64,000 nt of DNA from Actinophytocola algeriensis (lineage in GTDB: Bacteria; Actinomycetota; Actinomycetes; Mycobacteriales; Pseudonocardiaceae), in NCBI RefSeq assembly GCF_014203735.1, contig NZ_JACHJQ010000009.1:186001-250000 (forward strand). Direction: 5' to 3'. The first letter of the stretch is position 1, and every line of letters begins with the position of its first letter. Below are positions 54,842-62,341 of this stretch, one piece after another. The translations under genes were made by a program, and so were the position numbers. The notes below the pieces were generated by a model, which was not told the DNA's origin, ran no database searches, and was given only the letters and a program-made list of their open reading frames with translations.

Positions 54842-55189
54842 TCAGGCGGTGGAAGCATCCAGGTCGAGTAGTTCAGTGAATATTTCGCTGGGTTTGCGCC
54901 AGTTGTAGAGTTTACGGGGTCGGTCGTTGATCTCGGCGGCGATCGCGGCCAGGTAGGTTGGGTCGTGGGTGATGGTGGTGCCTTTGGGTAGGTACTCGCG
55001 GACGATCCGGTTGAGGTTCTCATTGCTGCCGCGTTCCCAGGGTGAGTGTGGATGGGCGAAGAACACCGGTAGCCCGGTAGCCGTGATGTTCTTGTGCAGG
55101 GCTATTTCCGATCCGCAGTCCCAGATCAGGGGTCGTTTGATCGATGTCGGGAGTGGACCGACAGCGGAGATGATCGCCTCGCTGACGGT
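54842..55189 (-). pseudogene. IS30-family transposase, C-terminal fragment
   Basis: The frame reads SIKRPLIWDCGSEIA...HKNITATGLPVFFAHPHSPWERGSNENLNRIVREYLPKGT on the minus strand, the DDE catalytic region of IS30 transposases, down to INDRPRKLYNWRKPSEIF near the end. The 5' part is cut off exactly at 55190, where a 454-bp element begins. No remaining upstream IS30 sequence is seen on the other side of that element, so part of the IS30 copy was also deleted. Confidence 0.85.
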
Positions 55190-55643
55190 CAGTGAAGTGA
55201 TCTCACCAAGCTGATCTTCACGACACGGGCGTTTCGCCTATACCGGACAGTGCTGGATATGGACGTGGAGTCCCCGGTAGATGAGTTCTCACCACAAGAT
55301 CCATCCGTCCAGAGGACTCCACGTGATTGCCTATCCTGCCATGGTTGATGTTCCCCGCGAGTTGGTGACCTACGTGTCGAGGCTGTTAGCCGCGCAGCGG
55401 CGGGTGCGAGGCACACGCTGCAACAGCAGGGTCTCGACATCGACAACCGCACACGCAACGCCCTGCTCCGCGGACTGCGCTGCCTGGGCGAACGCGGCTT
55501 CGTCATCCTCACCGGACGCTGGCGCGCCCTACAACACTTCACCACCAGCCCCAGCAAAATCGGCACCATCGTCCAAGCCGCACTCGTCCTCACCCAATTC
55601 GAACACGGCCAACACAGCAAAAGTCGGTGAGATCACTTCACTG
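55190..55643. mobile_element. Nonautonomous IS derivative (454 bp) with 18-bp terminal repeats
   Basis: The perfect terminal inverted repeats are CAGTGAAGTGATCTCACC (55190-55207) and its complement (55626-55643). Inside are the first about 30 codons of a transposase (from GTG 55323: IAYPAMVDVPRELVTYVSRLLAAQRR) and its last about 60 codons (RNALLRGLRCLGERGF...GRWRALQHF), with the middle missing. It is thus an internally deleted, MITE-like copy of the same IS whose 3' end lies at 53447-53832. No clear target duplication is visible. Confidence 0.8.
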
Positions 55644-55720
55644 AGCGTCACAACTATTCACCCGTCCCCCAACCATGTGACGAACCCGCCAACCTTGGCG
55701 AGCTGACGCAGCCCTCGATG

Positions 55721-56617
55721 TCATGACACGTTCGGCGAGATGAAGACCACGAAAAGCATGGAAAACATTGACGCCAGCGTCATTAACAACCCAACGAGCA
55801 TCAGATATAGAGGCAAGGTCACATTCCGCATCGGTGGGGCGACCACGGCGACATGCGGCTGGGATGGCAAGTACACTACCGGCACTTCAGCGCCAATCGA
55901 GCGTGGTCCCCTGCTGCCAAGGACCTGGAATCGGCGGCCCGCGTAGTCAATGAAGTCAATTACCGGTTTTCGTTTACTTCCCTCCCGTAAGAGCGGTCCT
56001 ATGCTGAACCCGAGTCCGCTCTTGGCCTTGATCGTGCGCGTTACGACACCGGTCGCCTTGAAGCCAACTCGTTGCAACACAAAGAGGCGGCGAACCCTCC
56101 AAGCGCCGGCTACAAGGATAGACAGGCTGACAACCATCGCGAGACAGGGGATAACGACCATCTCCGGATGGTTGGGCTCCCAGTTCAATTTTTGGACGCG
56201 CAGTAGGCCCATCGTCAGTATTAAAGATCCGAAGGCAAGAAGGATAAAGCCGACGGCGACACCCGCGGTCAAGGATCTAAATGGCGATTGCGACTTGATT
56301 AGGACTCTTGAAGGTCGACGCGGATCATACACCAGTGAAACTTGCTCTCCCACCGGAACAAACCTGTTCAATGAGCCCAATACGTGCTCGGACTCGGGCC
56401 CTTGATGATCGACGAACTGAATCGCACGTCCATGATAGTCGATGAACTGAATCACGGGATGGTCTAGGCTGTCATTTTGGGGAACGTGTTTGACCACGGT
56501 GCCGATCGCGGGGAAGCCCTTTCTTTGTAGGTGATGGCTCCGACTCGAACTCCAGATCCCTGCCAGGCCGATGATCACCATAAGTGCACCACCGATGATC
56601 TTTATCGTCGAGTCCAT
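55721..56617 (-). CDS. Membrane protein with two DUF3592 domains
   Basis: The 298-residue protein has an N-terminal membrane helix (about 6-23), a DUF3592 unit (GFPAIGTVVK...PVIQFIDYHGRAIQFVDHQGPES...VSLVYDPRRP), and two central helices (about 117-138 and 153-172). A second DUF3592 unit (GFKATGVVTRTI...PVIDFIDYAGRRFQVLGSRGPRS...VPVVYLPSQP) and a C-terminal helix follow. The two halves are clearly a tandem duplication. The base composition is AT-richer than the host genes. The role is unknown; DUF3592 genes often occur in accessory regions. Confidence 0.82.
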   Translation of the reverse strand: MDSTIKIIGGALMVIIGLAGIWSSSRSHHLQRKGFPAIGTVVKHVPQNDSLDHPVIQFIDYHGRAIQFVDHQGPESEHVLGSLNRFVPVGEQVSLVYDPRRPSRVLIKSQSPFRSLTAGVAVGFILLAFGSLILTMGLLRVQKLNWEPNHPEMVVIPCLAMVVSLSILVAGAWRVRRLFVLQRVGFKATGVVTRTIKAKSGLGFSIGPLLREGSKRKPVIDFIDYAGRRFQVLGSRGPRSIGAEVPVVYLPSQPHVAVVAPPMRNVTLPLYLMLVGLLMTLASMFSMLFVVFISPNVS

Positions 56618-57164
56618 GGGGGGATCATATCAAGAATGGAACCTTCGGGTAAACCTTGAGTCAATAAAGAAAGGGGATCGCAATGGACTTAGAATTGGTC
56701 GCGTTTATTTGATCGAGATTAGTTTGATGGCGCGACGAGCTGTTGTCCTATTCGACGTATGGCTTTGGAGATGTTGGTGCGCCCGGTCAGGTGCAGCAGG
56801 GTGACGGCGAGGCGATCTGTGTCGGATGCGTCCTCCATGAACGCAGTATCGATGCCCTGTCTGTGTTGCGTCACCTTGGTTACTTTGCGCTATGTGCCGA
56901 TGGCCCACAGCTATCGCCAGACTGCATCAGCGAAGGGCGCGCGGTAGAAGTGATGCGCCTGCTCCGTTTGCGATCTGCACGTCAGACTTCCCGCACCTTG
57001 GTGGGTGCTGTGTACAGCAGGCGGGCGGCGTGGATCGATCGTCCCGCCGTTGGGTGCGAGTTTGGGTGCGAACTTCATTGTGGAAGCGTGATCAGTGGCA
57101 CGCTGGCGATCTTCAAAGGGACGCCCGTGCTGGTCAGAGACCTACGGGATGCCATCCAGCCGCA
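56618..57164. other. Gene-free stretch at the island's right end
   Basis: I see no convincing gene. Weak reading frames in all directions lack recognisable motifs. A minus-strand stretch near 56705-56850 (DTDRLAVTLLHLTGRTNISKAI) could be a transposase scrap, but I cannot assign it. Confidence 0.4.
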
Positions 57165-57214
57165 TGTAAATCTGTCGCGCAAGCTACGCAGGTTCGACCC
57201 TGCACCCGCCACCA
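57165..57214 (+). repeat. Attachment-site copy: 3' half of tRNA-Tyr (right copy)
   Basis: The 50 bp repeat the 3' part of tRNA-Tyr, from the anticodon U of the loop to the encoded CCA, with one base deleted in the T loop. It has no 5' half and so cannot give a tRNA. Confidence 0.82.
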
Positions 57215-57218
57215 ACAC

Positions 57219-57252
57219 GGCCCGTTGATCAGGCAGAGCCTGTCAGCGGGCC
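57219..57252 (+). terminator. tRNA-type terminator after the right att copy
   Basis: GGCCCGTTGATCAGGC pairs with GCCTGTCAGCGGGCC with a single bulge, followed by GTTTACT. It resembles the hairpin after the intact tRNA-Tyr and is probably the original terminator of the gene before insertion. Confidence 0.65.
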
Positions 57253-58227
57253 GTTTACTGTCTCCGAGCTCAGTCGGCCGTCTAAGGCTGCTGTGGGCCT
57301 TCGCGAGTCACCCTCCTGAAGGTTGTGGGCGGCGGAACAGAGACTGAACCATCAGGTAAATCCGAGGGATACCGGTCCTGGCCGTGCTGGTCTCGATGGT
57401 CAGGATGGCGCGGCCCGACTGACAGACTTTCTGTTGGTAGTGCCATCTGGCACATCCGTGCCGCTTAGAGAGACCGAGTCGCGTGGCGATTGTCGGGGAT
57501 CCCAACCGCGCAAACGTAGGCAAGGTTCCCTTGCATCATAATTCCGGGACATATTCATGGACGCGCATCCCGAGAAAGAGCAATAATACCGCGTTCGTAG
57601 TGCCAGATGGAGACCGTACGGCAAATTGTTTGGGTTCCTTTAGGTGGCATCCTGTGGCATATAGTGAGCATGGGACGGCGTCATCGGACGTAACCGTCAC
57701 TCGCGTGGCTGACCACCGGCCGATGCGCAGACCAATAGGAAACAGTATCTAGTATCGCGCGTCGTAGACCTATATACGTGCGATCTTGATGATGAGTCCG
57801 TCGAAGGTTGGTCCAGGTGAGGAGCTGACGCGTTCGATGAGGCGCGGATTGAGTCTTCGAGGGATACCGCCCGCGCGCAGCGGTCCCGCCGCTTCAGAAC
57901 CGTCGCTCTGCTCATGCGCATCGGACTCCGCGGCCAACATCAGACCATCGCCCGCCGCGCCACAACCTCAGGCACGGTCGAACCGCGCCTGATGGCTTCC
58001 AACCGGTCACTATCACCAGCACGCAACCCGCAACGCCTGCGCCCAATACATGCAGTCACCTTCTCTCCGCTTCCACTAAATGCATCAACGACACAAGACA
58101 CTGGGGCGTCGAAACGAGGAGGACCCTAATGTGTAGACGTTTCAGCAGGACTATAAAGAGCGGGTTTGCTAGACTGGTGGCGATTTCATGACCTGGCGTA
58201 CAGCGGCATGCGTTTGTGCAACCGTTT
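57253..58227. other. Gene-free accessory DNA before the TIR/SLATT operon
   Basis: About 1 kb without a supported gene. All frames are short and without motifs. A TAGACT -10-like hexamer (58170-58175) lies near its end, possibly the operon promoter. A weak dyad GTGCCATCTGGCAC occurs around 57440. Confidence 0.4.
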
Positions 58228-58277
58228 AAAGGAGGGATGAGCCAACGGTGACCGAGGATCTCCTGAGTTTGCATTAG
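58228..58277 (+). promoter_or_regulatory. Strong ribosome site with two tiny overlapping leader ORFs
   Basis: AAAGGAGG (58228-58235) is followed by ATG at 58237, which gives only four codons before TGA. That stop overlaps a GTG at 58248, which gives nine codons to TAG at 58275. The first operon gene starts 8-20 bp later. It may be a leader-peptide arrangement or the relic of a lost gene start. Confidence 0.35.
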
Positions 58278-58296
58278 TCAGTGAATGGAGTCCGGC

Positions 58297-59328
58297 GTGG
58301 AAAGAGCGCGCACTAACGTAGCAGTTGTCGGCTATGGCTACTGGGGAGCTCACCATGTACGGGTGTTGAACCGTATTCCTGGTGTAAGCGTCACTGTCGT
58401 GGAAATCGATTCAGATCGCTCACGAGATGCTGCCGATATCTATCCGGCCATACGTTGCGTGACGAGTCTTGATGAGGTTCTAGCGGATGTAGATTGTGTA
58501 GTGGTCGCCACGCCGCCGCATGAGCACTACTCAGTAGCGCTAAAAGCATTGCGTAGTAAAAAACATGTTTTGGTTGAGAAGCCGTTCACGACATCCGTTG
58601 AGAGTGCCAACCGACTTGTCGCCACCGCAGACTCGGCAAATGTCCATGTGATGGCCGGTCATACTTTTGAATACCACACAGCGGCGCAGAAATTACGGTC
58701 AATTATCTCGTCTGGAGAACTTGGACGGATTCTATACATTGATTCGGCTCGGCTCGGTCTGGGGAAGTATCAAAGTGACATCGATGTCGTGTGGGACTTG
58801 GCGCCACATGATGTCTCGATCATTTCTTTCCTGCTCGGGGGCGAACAGCCGACGTCCGTATCTGCCTGGACGCGATCGAATATCGCTGGGCAACCGATCG
58901 ACCTGGCCTATCTGCGCTTGGACTTCGAGCGCACAGATGCCGTCGCGTTCATCAACGTCAGCTGGATCTCTCCGGTGAAGGTCAGGCGCGTAACCGTCGT
59001 GGGAGATCGGAAGATGGCGGTGTACGACTATCTATCAACCATTGAGCCGATTCGGATATATGAAACTAACGTCGAGGTTTGCGCAACAAGCCTCGACGTC
59101 ATGAGATCGGAACAGAGTGTCAAGTACAACTCGGACGGAGTTGTATCGCCGATGATACCGTTTATCGAACCATTAATCTCGCAAGATACGCACTTCATTT
59201 CATGTGTCAAAACCGGAATGCGACCGAGCACGCCGGGTGAAGACGGTGTAGCGAACGTGCGGGTACTTGCTGGACTCGAAGTGGCGCACCGAAGCGGGCA
59301 ACGAGTTGCTCTAACAGGAGAGGAATAG
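58297..59328 (+). CDS. Gfo/Idh/MocA-family sugar oxidoreductase
   Basis: The 343-residue NAD(P)-dependent oxidoreductase is similar in layout to WlbA/WbpB-type UDP-sugar 3-dehydrogenases. The Rossmann motif is GYGYWG (12-17) and the catalytic lysine region is EKP (94-96). WDLAPHDVSII near residue 165 is the family's C-terminal domain motif. GTG 58297 has GGAG six bases upstream; an ATG at 58285 has none. It has rare TTA codons (58693, 59173) and AT-richer codons than the host. It is the first gene of the TIR/SLATT operon and 2 bp from the aminotransferase. Confidence 0.87.
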   Translation: MERARTNVAVVGYGYWGAHHVRVLNRIPGVSVTVVEIDSDRSRDAADIYPAIRCVTSLDEVLADVDCVVVATPPHEHYSVALKALRSKKHVLVEKPFTTSVESANRLVATADSANVHVMAGHTFEYHTAAQKLRSIISSGELGRILYIDSARLGLGKYQSDIDVVWDLAPHDVSIISFLLGGEQPTSVSAWTRSNIAGQPIDLAYLRLDFERTDAVAFINVSWISPVKVRRVTVVGDRKMAVYDYLSTIEPIRIYETNVEVCATSLDVMRSEQSVKYNSDGVVSPMIPFIEPLISQDTHFISCVKTGMRPSTPGEDGVANVRVLAGLEVAHRSGQRVALTGEE

Positions 59329-59330
59329 GA

Positions 59331-60446
59331 GTGGCAAATTCTCGTAGCGGTAGCGGTTCAGCTATTCCATTCCTCGACCTCAGATGGACGAACGCGTTGG
59401 TCCATAAAGAAGTCGCCACTGCGTGGCAAAAGATCATGACACATGGAAAATTCCTTGATGGCCCAGAAGTTGATTTGTTCGAACAAGAATTCGCAACCTA
59501 CTGTGGTGTGGCAGGTTGTGTCGGGGTTGCCAATGGCACGGATGCTCTTGAACTTATTCTCAGAAGTTTGGATATCGGCCCAGGGGATGAGGTAATAGTA
59601 CCGACTAATACCTTCGTCGCAACCCCAGAGGCTGTTTGTGCGGTTGGTGCGCGGCCGCATTTCGTCGATGTTCGCCGTGACACACTTCTGATGGACGAGC
59701 ACACTGTTCGCGAGGCAATCAACCATGCAACAGCCGCAATTATACTCGTGCATCTCTTTGGTCAGATGGTCGATTACGAAGAAATAATTAAGCTTGCCTC
59801 CAAGCGTGGTGTTTTGGTCATAGAGGATGCTGCACAGGCGCATGGTTCCACATTCTCGGGTCGTCGAGCGGGTGCGGTTGGCAAGGCGGCCGCATTCAGC
59901 TTCTATCCAGGGAAGAACCTGGGTGCGATGAGCAACGCTGGCGCAGTAGTTTCCAATGACTTCGAGCTTCTGTCAAGAATAAGATCTCTTGCCAACCATG
60001 GTCGCGATCGCAAGAATCGGAGCCACCATATACTGATAGGCCGAAACAGTCGTTTGGATTCGCTCCAGGCTGCTGTGCTGTCAGCTAAACTCCGGCACCT
60101 TGAAGATAATAATAGTCGGCGGATATCGGTTATGCGCACGTATCGAGCGAATCTTCCCAAAGAATGTGTTCCACTTTCCGTAAATAAAAACGCCAGCCCT
60201 GTATATCATCTGGCTGTCGTCCGCGTGCAAGATCGACTGCGTGCCAGTGATGCGTTGACGAGCGAAGGTATCGGCTGGGGGATTCATTATCCCGTTCCGT
60301 GTCATCTCCAGCCTGCATTCTCGACATATTCTCGCGAACTTCCAGTCGCCGAAGAAGCCGCAATGCACATCTTATCGTTACCTATGTCGCCTAATTTGAC
60401 ATCCGCTGAGATAGACAGGGTGTGCGCTTCTCTGGATATCGCATGA
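59331..60446 (+). CDS. DegT/DnrJ/EryC1/StrS sugar aminotransferase
   Basis: The 371-residue PLP enzyme transfers an amino group to a keto-sugar nucleotide. GTDALELILR (69-78) and the aspartate of VIEDAAQAHG (163-172) are cofactor contacts. SFYPGKNLG (190-198) holds the PLP lysine, Lys195. The pair with the upstream oxidoreductase makes a 3-keto then 3-amino sugar nucleotide likely (WlbA/WlbC logic). Two TTA codons lie at 60372 and 60378. Its stop overlaps the TIR gene start in an ATGA. Confidence 0.9.
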   Translation: MANSRSGSGSAIPFLDLRWTNALVHKEVATAWQKIMTHGKFLDGPEVDLFEQEFATYCGVAGCVGVANGTDALELILRSLDIGPGDEVIVPTNTFVATPEAVCAVGARPHFVDVRRDTLLMDEHTVREAINHATAAIILVHLFGQMVDYEEIIKLASKRGVLVIEDAAQAHGSTFSGRRAGAVGKAAAFSFYPGKNLGAMSNAGAVVSNDFELLSRIRSLANHGRDRKNRSHHILIGRNSRLDSLQAAVLSAKLRHLEDNNSRRISVMRTYRANLPKECVPLSVNKNASPVYHLAVVRVQDRLRASDALTSEGIGWGIHYPVPCHLQPAFSTYSRELPVAEEAAMHILSLPMSPNLTSAEIDRVCASLDIA

Positions 60447-61774
60447 TTCGATCAAATCAATTGAATGGAAACGTCGTGAGTAAACATGTGTCACTTCAAT
60501 GGCGCCCATTGGTGGAGAAGGTGCGCGCTGAACAATTTGAGCCACAGGGAGAAACTGGTGATATTGAGTACCTGTACTCTCAAACAAGAAACGTCTTCAT
60601 TAGTGATCCTTATCTTATAAAAGAGATTCTTTACGCGCGCAAGCATCGCCATCCATTCATGTTGATCGGTGAATTCGGAACAGGAAAGAATATATTTCTT
60701 GAACTGGTGGCGTACGGGAGCGCTGGCGACGAGCCGATCGAATGCATTGACGAGAACATTGACGGAACTGAAGAGGAGATGGTCGAGAAGTTCTTCGGTG
60801 TTAATGGTCTGGTGCAACAGCATCCACAGTCTTTGTTCCACTTTGATCTCTTGCAGAATGCCATCACATGGCCGATTTTCATGGATAAGGTCCACGCGCT
60901 CGCCAGAAGTGGAACTCTGTATCGCACTGACGGGCAAGTCGTAAGGGGCATGCCCACTCGCGTGGTCGGAGGTGCCACCATCGAACTGAGCAATCTTATC
61001 GGTGACGTCGGCGCCTCGAGTGCCAAATACCTCTACGACTACCTCTCCACAAATCAGCTCGCGCGTACGCTCAAGTTGAGCGATCAGCGTAGCAGGATAG
61101 AAACGGTTCTCGCGGAAGTGCTTGCAACTCAAGTACTCGACGAACGTAGTTCGGTGAGCGAAGACGATATTGCAGCGATCGAGTCCGTTCCTGAGTCTGT
61201 TATGAACACGCTTCAAGGATATCATTGGCCCGACGGCTTCTACGAACTCGTTCGCTTGGTGCGTACTTCGTTGGTTGAGGAACGATGGGCGGTGGAATCA
61301 CTCCGTGCAGCATCGATGGAGAGGGTAAAGGCATTTATATCGCATTCATCCGTCGATCATGAGAAGGTTGCCGCCGTACGTGACTGGCTTATTGAAAACA
61401 ATGTCGATCCGTGGGTTAGTTCGGAACGCCTGTTGCCCGGCCAGGATTGGGAACTCGAGATAAACAAGGCCATCCATTCAAGCGATGTGATCATCGTCTG
61501 TCTAACAGATCGATCCATCGATAAGGCCGGATACGTTCACGCCGAGATACGGCGGGCCCTGGATCTGGTAGAACGAATGCCTGAGGGCGAGATATTCTTG
61601 ATTCCACTTCGACTAGAACTATGTGAACCACCGTTTAGAATTTTGAAGTATCATTATGTCGACTTCTTTGAGCCCTCTGGAAGGACTCAGTTGATGAGGG
61701 CGCTTCGGCAGCGTGCTACAACATTGGCAAAAGCGCCGCTTGGATCGCGTCGATACACAGGAACCACATCGTAA
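60443..61774 (+). CDS. TIR-domain protein with degenerate sigma54-activator-like AAA+ domain
   Basis: A 443-residue protein. Residues 45-290 resemble the central AAA+ domain of sigma54 activators. Walker A reads GEFGTGKN (76-83, Asn instead of Ser/Thr). The GAFTGA loop is missing, and Walker B is IFMDK (145-149, Lys in place of Glu), so ATP hydrolysis is doubtful. Residues 296-420 are a TIR domain: KAFISHSSVDHEKVAAVRDWL, then DPWVSSERLLPGQDW, and YVHAEIRRAL with the likely catalytic Glu368. TIR domains of this kind can cleave NAD+ or make cyclic-ADPR signals. The ATG start overlaps the aminotransferase stop. An in-frame GTG at 60476 is an alternative. Confidence 0.8.
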   Translation: MIRSNQLNGNVVSKHVSLQWRPLVEKVRAEQFEPQGETGDIEYLYSQTRNVFISDPYLIKEILYARKHRHPFMLIGEFGTGKNIFLELVAYGSAGDEPIECIDENIDGTEEEMVEKFFGVNGLVQQHPQSLFHFDLLQNAITWPIFMDKVHALARSGTLYRTDGQVVRGMPTRVVGGATIELSNLIGDVGASSAKYLYDYLSTNQLARTLKLSDQRSRIETVLAEVLATQVLDERSSVSEDDIAAIESVPESVMNTLQGYHWPDGFYELVRLVRTSLVEERWAVESLRAASMERVKAFISHSSVDHEKVAAVRDWLIENNVDPWVSSERLLPGQDWELEINKAIHSSDVIIVCLTDRSIDKAGYVHAEIRRALDLVERMPEGEIFLIPLRLELCEPPFRILKYHYVDFFEPSGRTQLMRALRQRATTLAKAPLGSRRYTGTTS

Positions 61775-61813
61775 TTCGCGCCATTCGCACAACTGTGGAG
61801 GTGACGTGCTTCG

Positions 61814-62260
61814 ATGGCCGAGGATAGCTCTTCCTTATCTGATAATCACGACTACGCGTGGAAGCTGCTGCACGGCTCCTATGAATGGTATCGGGATCGG
61901 GCTATTCGTTGTCGTCGAGCGCACCGAGTATCCGAGACGGTGATTCTGCTTGCCTCAAGTGCGGTGCCGGTCTCCATTGTTATATTTCCGGACGGGCGAG
62001 TCTTACCGGCAATATTGGGGTCTTTGGTTGTGATTGCCTCCGGGCTGCGAAGTGTCTTTCACTGGCAGGATAATTTTTTGCGATTCAGTGAGGCGCGTGA
62101 AGCGATAGAGAGGCAGCGTCGACTGTATTGCACTGGATCTCCTCCGTATGATGTTGAGAATAACCGGGCGCAACTACTCGTGGCAATGCTGACACAGATC
62201 GAACAGAACGAGATGAGTCAGTGGTTGGAACTCGCGACAGAACGCCCCAGGGTGCAGTAA
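61814..62260 (+). CDS. DUF4231/SLATT-type two-helix membrane protein
   Basis: The 148-residue protein matches DUF4231 (SLATT superfamily): an N-terminal basic helix AWKLLHGSYEWYRDRAIRCRRAH (15-37), two membrane helices (about 41-58 and 61-80), then FHWQDNFLRFSEAREAIERQRRLYCTG (82-108) and a C-terminal helix. SLATT proteins were defined as predicted membrane effectors in nucleotide-signalled conflict systems. Here it follows the TIR gene by 39 bp on the same strand. Two TTA codons (61835, 62003). GGAG lies 13 bp before the ATG, which is rather far. Confidence 0.82.
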   Translation: MAEDSSSLSDNHDYAWKLLHGSYEWYRDRAIRCRRAHRVSETVILLASSAVPVSIVIFPDGRVLPAILGSLVVIASGLRSVFHWQDNFLRFSEAREAIERQRRLYCTGSPPYDVENNRAQLLVAMLTQIEQNEMSQWLELATERPRVQ

Positions 62261-62341
62261 GCCTCGAGGGCTCATGGTGGCTGAGGCATTTCGGGTTGAC
62301 GAACCGCACCTCGCGACGCCATGTTGCCAATGGCCGGCTTA

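Larger units (their letters stand above)
53288..57214. mobile_element. Decayed integrative island in tRNA-Tyr
   Basis: The segment between the two tRNA-Tyr att copies (3.9 kb) contains truncated transposases, a nonautonomous IS derivative, two hypothetical genes and a DUF3592 protein, but no integrase, excisionase or replication gene. It therefore looks like a deleted remnant. Base composition is mixed: GC-rich to about 54.8 kb, then clearly AT-richer in the DUF3592 gene. Confidence 0.68.

Noticed and set aside
56743-57228. A 161-codon frame at the right end of the island
   Set aside because: It runs through the tRNA-Tyr att copy and its terminator and has no family signature.
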